Origin: CAIYYX01 sp035530135
Lineage (GTDB): Bacteria; Pseudomonadota; Gammaproteobacteria; Burkholderiales; Rhodocyclaceae
Reading direction: 5' to 3'
Length of the DNA: 64,000 nucleotides
Assembly (NCBI GenBank): GCA_035530135.1
Contig: DATKVJ010000088.1
Coordinates: 1-64,000, forward strand
Below the pieces are notes generated by a model. It did not search any database and was not told the DNA's origin. It saw only the letters and a program-made list of their open reading frames with translations. The translations under genes and the position numbers were made by a program. This document shows positions 27,957 to 36,148 of the stretch, in pieces (positions within the stretch are counted from its first letter, which is position 1; the number at the start of each line of letters is the position of its first letter).

Positions 27957-29353
27957 TGACGCTACAGGCAGCGGCCCAGGCCATCGGCGGTGCGCTGATC
28001 AACGGCGCCGACATCCGCTTCGAGGGCGTGTGCACCGACAGCCGCAGCGTCGGAGCCGGCGCACTGTTCGTCGCCCTCAAGGGGGAACACTTCGACGGCC
28101 ACGACTACGTCGCCGCGGCGCTCCAGGCGGGTGCGGCGGCGGCGATGGTCGAGGCTTCCTGGGTCGAGGCGCACGGGGTACAGGCACTGCCGCTCTTGGT
28201 CGTGGCCGATACCCGCCTGGCGCTGGGCGGGCTCGCCGCCAACTGGCGCGGCCGCTTCGAGCTGCCGTTGATCGGCGTCACCGGCAGCAACGGCAAGACC
28301 ACGGTCAAGGAAATGTGCGCCGCGATTCTCAGGGAGCAGGCGGTGGCCGACGGCCAGGACCCGGCCGGCGCGGTGCTGGCGACCGAGGGCAACCTCAACA
28401 ACGACATCGGCATGCCGCTGATGCTGCTCAGACTGAACGCCGGCCATCGCGCCGCGGTGATCGAGATGGGCATGAATCATCCGGGCGAGATCGACTATCT
28501 CACCCGCATCGCGCGACCCACCGTCGCCATCGTCACCAACGCCCAGCGCGCCCACCTCGCCGGCCTGGGCAGCGTCAGCGCGGTGGCCGGCGCCAAGGGC
28601 GAGATTTTCGCGGGGCTGGGCGATGACGGCGTCGCGGTGATCAACTGCGACGATCCCCACGCCGGGCTCTGGCGCGAACTGGCCGGCGCCCATCGCATCA
28701 TCGGCTTCTCCCTGGAGGGCGCCGCCGAGGTCACCGGAGAGGTCGCACCCCGCGCCTTCGGCAGCCGGCTGCAACTGTCCACCCCGGCCGGGGCGGCGGC
28801 GGTCGCACTGCAAGTGCCCGGACGCCACAATGCCGCCAACGCCCTGGCGGCGACGGCGGCCTGCCTCGCCGTGGGGGCGACGCTCGCCGCAGTGGTCGCC
28901 GGCCTGTCCGGCTACGCCGGCGCCAAGGGCCGGCTGCAGCGTCGGCGGGCGGAAAACGGCGCGACGCTGATCGACGACAGCTACAACGCCAATCCGGACT
29001 CGATGCGCGCCGCCATCGTCGTGCTGGCGGCGCTGCCGGGAAAGAAAATCCTGGTCATGGGCGACATGGGCGAGGTCGGCGACGGCGCGGCGCAATTTCA
29101 CGACGAGATCGGCGGCTACGCCAAGAGCATGGGCATAGACCGGCTGCTGGCGGTGGGTGAGCACGCGGCCACCGCGGTGCGCAACTTCGACGGCGGCGCC
29201 AGCCATTTCAAGAACGTGACGGCGCTGATCGAGCGCTTGCGGGGGCTGCTCGACGCGAATACGACGGTGCTGGTCAAGGGCTCGCGCTTCATGAAGATGG
29301 AGCGCGTGGTCCAAGCCATCGAGGTACAGGGAGGGGAATCCGATGTTGCTTGA
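27953..29353 (+). CDS. murF: UDP-MurNAc-tripeptide:D-Ala-D-Ala ligase
   Basis: 466 residues. P-loop GSNGKTT near residue 111, DSRSVGAGALFVAL at the N-terminus, DDSYNANPDSM and VMGDMGEVGD in the C-terminal domain. It adds D-Ala-D-Ala to the stem peptide. ATG 27953 overlaps the murE stop; a second ATG follows at 27956. The end overlaps mraY by 11 bases. Confidence 0.97.
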   Translation: MMTLQAAAQAIGGALINGADIRFEGVCTDSRSVGAGALFVALKGEHFDGHDYVAAALQAGAAAAMVEASWVEAHGVQALPLLVVADTRLALGGLAANWRGRFELPLIGVTGSNGKTTVKEMCAAILREQAVADGQDPAGAVLATEGNLNNDIGMPLMLLRLNAGHRAAVIEMGMNHPGEIDYLTRIARPTVAIVTNAQRAHLAGLGSVSAVAGAKGEIFAGLGDDGVAVINCDDPHAGLWRELAGAHRIIGFSLEGAAEVTGEVAPRAFGSRLQLSTPAGAAAVALQVPGRHNAANALAATAACLAVGATLAAVVAGLSGYAGAKGRLQRRRAENGATLIDDSYNANPDSMRAAIVVLAALPGKKILVMGDMGEVGDGAAQFHDEIGGYAKSMGIDRLLAVGEHAATAVRNFDGGASHFKNVTALIERLRGLLDANTTVLVKGSRFMKMERVVQAIEVQGGESDVA

Positions 29354-30497
29354 ACTTGCCCAATGGCTGGCGAAGGACGTCCGCGCCTTCAACGTCTTCG
29401 CTTACATCACGCTGCGCGCGGTGCTGGCCACCCTGACCTCGCTGGGCATTTCCTTCATCTTCGGCCCGATGCTGATCCGCTGGCTCACCGCCAAGAAGAT
29501 CGGCCAGTCGGTGCGTGACGACGGCCCGCAGAGCCATCTCATCAAGGCCGGGACGCCGACCATGGGCGGCGCCCTGATCCTGATCTCGATGACCGTGAGC
29601 ACCCTGCTGTGGAGCGAACTCAACAACCGCTTCGTCTGGATCGTGCTGGCGGTGACGCTCGGCTTCGGCGTGATCGGCTGGGTGGACGACTGGCGCAAGG
29701 TGGTGCACGGCAACCCCAAGGGCCTGTCGGCCGGCAAGAAGTTCTTCTGGCAGTCGGCGATCGGCCTGATCGCCGCCGTGTATCTGGCCTTCTCGGTGTC
29801 GGCCCACGACAACGCGCGTTTCATCGACCTGTTCTGGGCCTGGCTGCAAAGCGGCTTCAGCATCCACCTGCCGCCGAGGGCCGACCTGATCGTGCCCTTC
29901 TTCAAGAGCGTGTCCTATCCGCTCGGCGTCTTCGGCTTCATCGTGCTCACCTATTGCGTCATCGTCGGCACCAGCAACGCGGTGAACCTCACCGACGGGC
30001 TGGACGGCCTGGCGATCATGCCGACGGTGATGGTCGGCGCGGCGCTGGGTATCTTCGCCTACGTCGCCGGGCACGCCGGATATTCGAAGTACCTGCTGCT
30101 GCCCTACATCCCGGGCGCCGGCGAGCTGACGGTGTTCTGCGGCGCGATGGTCGGCGCCGGCCTGGGCTTCCTCTGGTTCAACGCCTATCCGGCCGAGGTG
30201 TTCATGGGCGACGTCGGCGCGCTGGCGCTGGGCGCGGCGCTGGGCACGGTGGCGGTGATCGTGCGCCAGGAGATCCTGCTGTTCATCATGGGTGGTGTGT
30301 TCGTCGCCGAGACCCTGTCGGTGATGCTGCAGGTGCTGTACTTCAAGTGGTCGGGCGGCAAGCGCATCTTCCGCATGGCGCCCTTGCACCACCACTACGA
30401 GCTGTCCGGCTGGAAGGAGACCCAGATCGTGGTCCGCTTCTGGATCATCACCATCATGCTGGTGCTGTTCGGCCTGTCGACGCTGAAGATACGATGA
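29343..30497 (+). CDS. mraY: Phospho-MurNAc-pentapeptide transferase
   Basis: 384 residues with about 10 membrane helices. It makes lipid I from UDP-MurNAc-pentapeptide and undecaprenyl phosphate. The active-site stretches GTPTMGG, DDWRK, NAVNLTDGLDGLA and the cytosolic MAPLHHHYELSGWKE loop are all present. GGGAGGGGAATCCG precedes ATG 29343. The stop overlaps murD (ATGA). Confidence 0.97.
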   Translation: MLLELAQWLAKDVRAFNVFAYITLRAVLATLTSLGISFIFGPMLIRWLTAKKIGQSVRDDGPQSHLIKAGTPTMGGALILISMTVSTLLWSELNNRFVWIVLAVTLGFGVIGWVDDWRKVVHGNPKGLSAGKKFFWQSAIGLIAAVYLAFSVSAHDNARFIDLFWAWLQSGFSIHLPPRADLIVPFFKSVSYPLGVFGFIVLTYCVIVGTSNAVNLTDGLDGLAIMPTVMVGAALGIFAYVAGHAGYSKYLLLPYIPGAGELTVFCGAMVGAGLGFLWFNAYPAEVFMGDVGALALGAALGTVAVIVRQEILLFIMGGVFVAETLSVMLQVLYFKWSGGKRIFRMAPLHHHYELSGWKETQIVVRFWIITIMLVLFGLSTLKIR

Positions 30498-32029
30498 AGC
30501 TCTCCGGCAAACGCGTTCTGGTTCTCGGCCTGGGCGAATCCGGGCTGGCGATGGCGCGCTGGTGCCAGCGCCAGGGCGCGCGCGTGCGCGTCGCCGACAC
30601 GCGACCAGCACCGCCGGCGCTGGCGGCGCTCCAGGGCAGCGTGGCCTCCGCCGAGTTCATCGCCGGCGACTTCATCCGCAACCCGGACAAGTCCCTGCTC
30701 GAAGGCGTCGACCTGATCGCGCTCTCGCCCGGGCTCTCGGGCGGCTCCCTGCTGCTGATCGAGGCGCACGCCCGCGGCATCCCGGTGCAAGGCGAGATCG
30801 AGCTGTTCGCCCAGGCGCTGCGCGGCCCGGCCAGGCGCGGCGAGGGCCAGGGGCCAAGCCGGGTGATCGCCATCACCGGCACCAACGGCAAGACCACGAC
30901 GACGGCGCTGACCGGGCACCTGTGCCGCGCCGCGGGCTGGGACGCGGAGCTCGCGGGTAACATCTCGCCCTCGGCGCTCACCGCCCTGATGACGCGTCTG
31001 GACGACGGCCGCCTGCCCGACGTCTGGGTGCTGGAGCTGTCGAGCTTCCAACTGGAGACGACCCGTTCGCTCGACGCCGATGCGGCGACGGTGCTCAATG
31101 TCAGCGAGGACCACCTCGACCGCTACATCGACCTCGCCGAATACGCCAGCGCCAAGGCGCGCATCTTCCAGGGGACGGGCGCGCAGGTGCTGAACCGGCA
31201 GGATGCGCGTGTTCGCGCGATGGCGCTGCCCGGTCGCCGGCTCGTCAGCTTCGGTCTCGATGCGCCGGGGCTGAGCGACGACTTCGGCCTGCGCACCAAC
31301 GGCGGCGAGCCCTGGCTGGTGCAGGGCGAGCATTATCTGCTGGCGCAGTCGGCGCTGCCCATCGCCGGTCTGCACAACGCCGCCAACGCGCTGGCGGCCT
31401 TGGCGCTGTGCCACGCGATCGGCCTGCCGCTGCCCCGTCTGGTAGAAGGACTGAACAGCTTCAAGGGCCTGCCGCACCGCGTCGAAAAGATCGCCGAGCT
31501 CGCCGGCGTGAATTATTTCGACGACTCCAAGGGCACCAACGTCGGCGCGACGGTGGCCGCGCTTCATGGCATCGCCGGGCAGATGGTCGCCGGCGATCGG
31601 TACGATCGCAAGAATAGTCACCTTCCTCCCCCGGGGAGGGAGGCTGGGAGGGAGGGCTCACCACCCCCGGCTACCGGCGATGAGCACGAGCGCAAGATCG
31701 TCCTGATCGCCGGCGGCGAGGGCAAGGGCCAGGATTTCGCGCCGCTCGCGCGAGCGGTCAGGCAGCACGCGCGCGCGGTGGTCCTGATCGGTCGGGATGC
31801 GCCGCTGATAGCGGCGGCGATCTCGTCCTGCGAGGTGTCCGTCATTCATGCCGACGACATGGCGGCCGCGGTGCGCGCCGCCGCCGCCGCGGCCCGTCCG
31901 GGCGACGCGGTGCTGCTCTCGCCGGCTTGCGCCAGCTTCGACATGTTCCGCAATTACGCCCACCGCGCCGAGGTCTTCGCCGCCGCGGTGCGAGCGCTGA
32001 CGGCCGATACCAGGGGAGCCGCCGCATGA
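30494..32029 (+). CDS. murD: UDP-MurNAc-L-Ala:D-Glu ligase, with an in-frame insertion
   Basis: 511 residues, longer than most MurD proteins (about 440-460). P-loop GTNGKTTTT near residue 129; VLELSSFQLE, NVSEDHLDRY and the C-terminal SPACASFDMFRNYAHRAEVF are intact. Between the conserved FDDSKGTNVGATVAALHG and KIVLIAGGEGKGQ lies an extra segment, about residues 364-400, Pro/Gly/Arg-rich, coded by DNA with a G-run/C-run palindrome. It is flanked by two related 25-bp stretches coding GDRYDRK and GDEHERK. The position is a surface loop between strands, so function may be kept. A Pro/Arg segment of about 10 residues (RGPARRGEGQGPS) also precedes the P-loop strand. Confidence 0.94.
   Translation: MKLSGKRVLVLGLGESGLAMARWCQRQGARVRVADTRPAPPALAALQGSVASAEFIAGDFIRNPDKSLLEGVDLIALSPGLSGGSLLLIEAHARGIPVQGEIELFAQALRGPARRGEGQGPSRVIAITGTNGKTTTTALTGHLCRAAGWDAELAGNISPSALTALMTRLDDGRLPDVWVLELSSFQLETTRSLDADAATVLNVSEDHLDRYIDLAEYASAKARIFQGTGAQVLNRQDARVRAMALPGRRLVSFGLDAPGLSDDFGLRTNGGEPWLVQGEHYLLAQSALPIAGLHNAANALAALALCHAIGLPLPRLVEGLNSFKGLPHRVEKIAELAGVNYFDDSKGTNVGATVAALHGIAGQMVAGDRYDRKNSHLPPPGREAGREGSPPPATGDEHERKIVLIAGGEGKGQDFAPLARAVRQHARAVVLIGRDAPLIAAAISSCEVSVIHADDMAAAVRAAAAAARPGDAVLLSPACASFDMFRNYAHRAEVFAAAVRALTADTRGAAA
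31589..31697 (+). repeat. Insertion in murD flanked by 25-bp direct repeats
   Basis: 31589-31613 and 31673-31697 match at 20 of 25 positions, 84 bases (28 codons) apart, so the frame is kept. Between them lies CTCCCCCGGGGAG (palindromic, about 31626-31638) with a purine-rich tract. Its C-run/G-run type resembles the repeat ahead of ftsA. Confidence 0.7.
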
Positions 32030-33180
32030 TGCGCCAGGCGCCGTCCGCCGCGCCGCAGGAAGTCGACGGCTGGCTGCTCTGGTCGGCGCTGTCGCTGCTG
32101 CTGTTCGGGCTGGTGATGGTCTATTCGGCCTCGATCGCCACCGCCGAGGGCAGCAAGTTCACCGGCTACCAGTCGACTTATTTCCTGGTCCGGCACGGGG
32201 TGTTCATCGCCATCGGCCTGATCCTCGGGGCGGTGGTTTTCCAGATTCCGGTGCGCCTCTGGCAACAGGCCGCACCCTGGCTGTTCGTCGCTGGCTTCGC
32301 GCTGCTCCTGGCGGTGCTGGTGCCGCACGTCGGCCGCTCGGTCAATGGCGCCCAGCGCTGGCTGCCGCTCGGGCCGGTGAATCTCCAGCCCTCGGAGCTG
32401 ACCAAGCTCCTGGTGGTGCTCTATGCCTCCGATTACACGACGCGCAAGCTCGCCGACATGGATTCGTTCCGCCGCGGCTTCGTCCCGATGGCGGTGGTCA
32501 TGCTCATGGTCGGCGGCCTGCTGCTCAAGGAGCCCGACTTCGGCGCCTTCGTGGTCGTCGTCTGCATCGCCGTGGGCATCTTGTTCCTGGGCGGCATCAA
32601 CGCCCGGCTGTTCGGTGCGCTGGTGGTGGTGCTGCTGATTGGCTTCGTGGTCCTGATCTGGATCTCGCCCTACCGTCGCGAGCGCATCTTCGGCTTCATG
32701 GATCCCTGGCAGGACGGCCTAGGCCGCGGCTACCAGTTGTCCCACGCCTTGATCGCCTTCGGTCGCGGCGAATGGTTAGGCGTCGGTCTGGGCGCCAGCG
32801 TCGAAAAGCTGTTCTATCTGCCCGAGGCGCACACCGACTTCCTGCTGGCGGTCATCGCCGAGGAGCTCGGCTTCGTCGGCGTCGCCGCGGTGATCGGCCT
32901 GTTCGCGCTGATCGTGCAGCGCGCCTTCGTCATCGGCCGCCAGGCGCTGACGCTCGACCGGGTCTATGGCGGCCTGGTGGCGCAGGGCATCGGCATCTGG
33001 ATCGGCGTCCAGGCCTTCATCAACATGGGCGTCAACATGGGTTTTCTGCCGACCAAGGGCCTGACCCTGCCGCTGATGAGCTTCGGCGGCTCCGGCATCG
33101 TCGCCAACTGCGTCGCCCTGGCCATCCTGCTGCGGGTGGACTATGAAAACAGATTGCTCATGCGGGGGCAACCCGCATGA
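32026..33180 (+). CDS. ftsW: Septal peptidoglycan polymerase FtsW
   Basis: 384 residues with ten membrane helices, a SEDS glycosyltransferase that works with FtsI. VNGAQRWLPLGPVNLQPSEL, the catalytic-region EPDFGAF, and the C-terminal NMGVNMGFLPTKGLTLPLMS are characteristic. ATG 32026 overlaps the murD stop. The last codons (RLLMRGQPA) and the stop lie in a 20-bp inverted repeat created by an insertion, so the final residues GQPA may be changed from the ancestral end. Confidence 0.96.
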   Translation: MMRQAPSAAPQEVDGWLLWSALSLLLFGLVMVYSASIATAEGSKFTGYQSTYFLVRHGVFIAIGLILGAVVFQIPVRLWQQAAPWLFVAGFALLLAVLVPHVGRSVNGAQRWLPLGPVNLQPSELTKLLVVLYASDYTTRKLADMDSFRRGFVPMAVVMLMVGGLLLKEPDFGAFVVVVCIAVGILFLGGINARLFGALVVVLLIGFVVLIWISPYRRERIFGFMDPWQDGLGRGYQLSHALIAFGRGEWLGVGLGASVEKLFYLPEAHTDFLLAVIAEELGFVGVAAVIGLFALIVQRAFVIGRQALTLDRVYGGLVAQGIGIWIGVQAFINMGVNMGFLPTKGLTLPLMSFGGSGIVANCVALAILLRVDYENRLLMRGQPA

Positions 33181-33191
33181 GCAATCTGTTT
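33147..33191. repeat. 20-bp perfect inverted repeat at the ftsW stop
   Basis: 33147-33166 and 33172-33191 are perfect reverse complements with a 5-nt loop. The left arm is native ftsW coding DNA (ENRLLMR). The right arm appears to be an inverted copy of it and runs exactly into the repeat core at 33192. Confidence 0.9.
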
Positions 33192-33289
33192 CGGCGCAGG
33201 CTAACTTGCGTGAGCAAGTTAAACCCCGACAGGGGTGGCCGCAGCCAAAACCATCGATTCATGCGGGGGCAACCCGCATGAGCAATCTG
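33158..33289 (+). repeat. 31-bp direct repeat flanking core copy 1
   Basis: 33158-33188 and 33259-33289 are identical (TCATGCGGGGGCAACCCGCA and 11 more bases). The duplication includes the stop region of ftsW. Confidence 0.92.
33192..33247 (+). repeat. Interspersed core element, copy 1 (56 bp)
   Basis: Starts CGGCGCAGGCTAA and ends GGCCGCAGCCA, with GTGAGC and GTTAA inside and a hairpin ACCCC-GAC-AGGGGT before the right end. A 31-bp direct repeat of the target flanks it (33158-33188 and 33259-33289). Shares its pattern with cores at 33464 and 41458. Confidence 0.85.
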
Positions 33290-33297
33290 CTACCGCC

Positions 33298-33354
33298 GTC
33301 ATTGCGAGCGAAGCGCGGCAATCCGAGATTGCTTCGCCTTCGGCTCGCAATGAC
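33298..33354. repeat. Palindromic repeat of the GTCATTGCGAG type
   Basis: GTCATTGCGAGC (33298-33309) pairs with GCTCGCAATGAC (33343-33354); inner GCAAT/ATTGC pair as well. Related stretches occur at 56301 and 57059. Such repeats are dispersed in many proteobacterial genomes. Confidence 0.75.
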
Positions 33355-33413
33355 GATCGTGACGGGAGTGCTAGACCCGCGGTCCGCACGGACTTCGTCG
33401 GAGACATCGTGCG

Positions 33414-33566
33414 ATGACTAAAACCCTATTGGTCATGGCGGGAGGCACCGGCGGACACAAATTTGGCTCCGGCCGCGCTGCGCGCTTAACGTTCGCTATG
33501 CTCACATTAGCCTGCGCCGAAGATGTGTCCGCACGGACTTCGTCGGAGACATCGTGCGATGACTAA
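33414..33566 (+). pseudogene. murG start fragment ending over the real murG start
   Basis: The left copy of the duplicated murG start opens a 50-codon frame (MTKTLLVMAGGTGGHK, then element sequence). Its TAA (33564-33566) lies six bases inside the true murG start codon region (33559). It could be translated as a leader ORF coupled to murG. It has no catalytic function. Confidence 0.65.
33464..33519 (-). repeat. Interspersed core element, copy 2 (56 bp, inverted)
   Basis: On the minus strand it starts CGGCGCAGGCTAA and ends GGCCGGAGCCA, with GTGAGC and GAACGTTAA inside. It is the same length as copy 1. The adjoining 33520-33532 (AAGATGTGTCCGC) is the exact reverse complement of murG DNA at 33596-33608. 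Confidence 0.85.
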
Positions 33567-34617
33567 AACCCTGTTGGTCATGGCGGGAGGCACCGGCGGA
33601 CACATCTTTCCCGGGCTGGCGGTGGCCGACCATCTCCGCGAACAGGGCTGGCGCGTGGTTTGGCTGGGCAATCCGGCCGGCATGGAAGCCCGGTTGGTGC
33701 CGGCGCGCGGCTACGAGTTGGCGCCGCTCGACTTCGGCGCGCTGCGTGGCAAGGGCTTCTTGAAAAAACTGCTGTTGCCGGTCAATCTGCTCTCCGCCCT
33801 GTGGCAGGCGAAGCGGGCGCTGGCCCGCATCCGCCCGGACGTGGTGCTCGGCATGGGCGGTTTCGTCAGCTTTCCCGGCGGTCTGATGGCGGCGCTCACG
33901 CGGCGGGCGCTGGTGGTGCACGAGCAGAACTCGGTGGCGGGTCTCGCCAATCGCGTCCTGGCGCTCGTCGCCACCCGCGTCCTGACCGGATTCCCGGGCA
34001 CGTTGAGGCGAGGCGAGTGGTGCGGCAATCCCCTGCGCGCCGAGATCGCCGCCCTGGCCGCCCCGGCGCAGCGCTTCCAGGATCGCGCCGGGCCGTTGCG
34101 GCTCTTGGTGCTGGGCGGCAGCCTCGGCGCCGCCGCGCTGAACGAGAACGTACCGTTGGCGCTGGCGCTGCTGCCCGAGACGGAGCGGCCGCGCGTCGTG
34201 CATCAGTCGGGCGAGCGGCACCTCGAAGCGCTGCAACAGAATTACCGGGAGGCGGGGGTCAAGGCCGACTGCGTCGCCTTCATCGAAGACATGGCCGGCG
34301 CCTACGCCTGGGCCGACCTGGTGATCTGCCGCGCCGGCGCGCTCACCGTCGCCGAACTGGCCGCCGCCGGCGTCGCCAGCATCCTGGTTCCCTTCCCGCA
34401 CGCTGTGGATGACCACCAGAGCGGCAACGCCCGCTTCCTGGCCAACGCCGGCGCCGCCATCCTGCTGCCGCAGGCGGAACTGACGCCGCAGAAGCTGGCG
34501 CTGGTCCGCAATCTGACGCGCGAGCAACTGCTGCAGATGGCCGAGAAGGCGCGCGCCCTGGCCAAACCGGAGGCCACCGCGGCGGTGGCGCGGGCGTGCA
34601 TGGAGTTGGCCAAATGA
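33559..34617 (+). CDS. murG: UDP-GlcNAc:lipid I N-acetylglucosaminyltransferase
   Basis: 352 residues. It turns lipid I into lipid II at the inner face of the membrane. The N-terminal loops MAGGTGGHIFPGLAVA and MGGFVSFPGG, and the C-terminal LVLGGSLGA, CRAGALTVAELAAAG and HAVDDHQSGNA are typical GT28 motifs. The ATG at 33559 is the right copy of a duplicated start; the left copy lacks a downstream gene body. It lies 378 bases after ftsW, an unusual gap in this otherwise overlapping cluster, caused by inserted repeats. Confidence 0.96.
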   Translation: MTKTLLVMAGGTGGHIFPGLAVADHLREQGWRVVWLGNPAGMEARLVPARGYELAPLDFGALRGKGFLKKLLLPVNLLSALWQAKRALARIRPDVVLGMGGFVSFPGGLMAALTRRALVVHEQNSVAGLANRVLALVATRVLTGFPGTLRRGEWCGNPLRAEIAALAAPAQRFQDRAGPLRLLVLGGSLGAAALNENVPLALALLPETERPRVVHQSGERHLEALQQNYREAGVKADCVAFIEDMAGAYAWADLVICRAGALTVAELAAAGVASILVPFPHAVDDHQSGNARFLANAGAAILLPQAELTPQKLALVRNLTREQLLQMAEKARALAKPEATAAVARACMELAK

Positions 34618-34619
34618 GG

Positions 34620-34781
34620 GCTCGTCATGAAGCATGAGATCCAACGGATCCATTTCGTCGCTGAGCACGCGCGCGGTCGCGTGCGCTCCTGCTTGGGGCG
34701 ACTGCGCGGCGGGGCTGCGCGCAGTGCCGATACCGACGAGGCTCGCCATGAAGCATAAAATCCAGCGGATCCATTTCGTCG
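34620..34781 (+). repeat. 41-bp direct repeat duplicating the murC start
   Basis: 34620-34660 and 34741-34781 agree at 37 of 41 positions and both contain an ATG-AAG-CAT start with codons for KIQRIHFV (left copy EIQRIHFV). The segment between, 34661-34740, ends in GCCGATACCGACGA (34726-34739), the exact reverse complement of murC DNA at 34776-34789. Confidence 0.92.
34627..34758 (+). pseudogene. murC start fragment ending over the real murC start
   Basis: Frame of 43 codons beginning MKHEIQRIHFV, the duplicated MurC N-terminus, then Arg-rich sequence from the inserted segment. Its TAA (34756-34758) overlaps the true murC start (34748). It starts nine bases after the murG stop, so it bridges murG and murC. 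Confidence 0.6.
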
Positions 34782-36148
34782 GTATCGGCGGCTCGGGCAT
34801 GAGCGGCATCGCCGAGGTGCTGCTAAACCAGGGCTATCAGGTGAGCGGCTCCGATCTCGCCGACAGCGCCGCGACGCGGCGACTGGCGGCGCTGGGCGTC
34901 GCCATCGCGCTGGGCCACGAGGCGACCAACATCGCCGGTGCCGACGCCGTGGTGGTGTCCACCGCGGTCCGCGCCGACAATCCCGAAGTCGTCGCCGCGC
35001 GCGCGGCGCAGATCCCGGTGGTGCCGCGCGCCCTGATGCTGGCCGAGCTGATGCGCCTGAAGCAGGGCATCGCGGTGGCCGGCACCCACGGCAAGACCAC
35101 GACCACCAGCCTGATCGCCAGCGTCCTGGCAGAGGGCGGTCTCGACCCGACCTTCGTCATCGGCGGCCGCCTGAACTCGGCCGGGGCCAATGCGCGTCTC
35201 GGCCAGGGCGAATTCCTGGTCGCCGAAGCGGACGAATCGGACGCCTCCTTCCTCCATCTGCAGCCGGTGATCGCGGTGGTCACCAACATCGACGCCGACC
35301 ACATGGAGACCTACGGCCACGACTTCAACCGGCTCAAGCAGGCCTTCGTCGATTTCCTCCAGCACCTGCCCTTCTACGGCGTCGCGGTGCTCTGCGCCGA
35401 CGACGCCAACCTGCGCGAGATCATGCCGCGAGTATCGAAGCAGATCGTGCGCTACGGCCTTTCCGCCCAGGCCAACGTCCGCGCCGAGAAGCTCGTGGCC
35501 TCGGGCGGCCAGATGCGCTTCGATTGCGTGCGCGAGAACGGCAGCGTCAGCCGCTTCCCGGTCACGGTGAACCTGCCCGGCGTCCACAACGTTCAGAACG
35601 CGCTGGCGGCGATCGCCGTGGCCACCGAGGTGGGTGTGGCCGACGAGGCCATAATCCGCGCCCTGGCGGAATTCAAGGGCGTCGGGCGGCGCTTCCAGCG
35701 CTACGGCGAAGTCGCTCTGGCCGGCGGCGGCAGCTTCACCCTGATCGACGACTACGGCCATCACCCGGCCGAGATGCGGGCGACGCTGGCGGCGGCGCGC
35801 GGCGCCTTCCCCGGGCGGCGCCTGCTGCTGGCCTTCCAGCCGCACCGGTACACGCGCACGCGCGACTGCTTCGAGGACTTCGTCAAGGTGCTCTCCGGCG
35901 TCGATGGTCTGTTGCTGGCCGAGGTCTATGCCGCCGGCGAAGCACCGATCGTCGCCGCCGACAGCCGCTCGCTGCTGCGGGCGATACGCGTCGCCGGGCG
36001 GATCGAACCGCTGTTCGTCGATGACATCGGCGACATGCCCGGTGCGATCCTGGACGCCGCCCGGGACGGCGACGTGGTTATCACCATGGGCGCCGGCTCG
36101 ATCGGCGCCGTGCCCGGGAAACTCGTGGGCGGCAAGGCGAGTCGATGA
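34748..36148 (+). CDS. murC: UDP-MurNAc:L-alanine ligase
   Basis: 466 residues. Starts MKHKIQRIHFVGIGGSGMSG, with the P-loop GTHGKTTTTS near residue 112, EADESDASFLHLQP and NIDADHMETYGHD. The C-terminal domain has DDYGHHPAEMRATLAAAR. It adds the first amino acid of the stem peptide. I reject the longer frame from 34634 because the conserved N-terminus lies at 34748 and the upstream part is duplicated debris. Stop overlaps murB (ATGA). Confidence 0.96.
   Translation: MKHKIQRIHFVGIGGSGMSGIAEVLLNQGYQVSGSDLADSAATRRLAALGVAIALGHEATNIAGADAVVVSTAVRADNPEVVAARAAQIPVVPRALMLAELMRLKQGIAVAGTHGKTTTTSLIASVLAEGGLDPTFVIGGRLNSAGANARLGQGEFLVAEADESDASFLHLQPVIAVVTNIDADHMETYGHDFNRLKQAFVDFLQHLPFYGVAVLCADDANLREIMPRVSKQIVRYGLSAQANVRAEKLVASGGQMRFDCVRENGSVSRFPVTVNLPGVHNVQNALAAIAVATEVGVADEAIIRALAEFKGVGRRFQRYGEVALAGGGSFTLIDDYGHHPAEMRATLAAARGAFPGRRLLLAFQPHRYTRTRDCFEDFVKVLSGVDGLLLAEVYAAGEAPIVAADSRSLLRAIRVAGRIEPLFVDDIGDMPGAILDAARDGDVVITMGAGSIGAVPGKLVGGKASR

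Larger units (their letters stand above)
33382..33604 (+). repeat. 78-bp direct repeat duplicating the murG start
   Basis: 33382-33459 and 33527-33604 agree at 77 of 78 positions (only 33428 A versus 33573 G). Both include the upstream region, the murG start codon and the first 15 codons up to the GGTGGH loop. Between them lies a 67-bp segment holding core copy 2. Confidence 0.95.
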
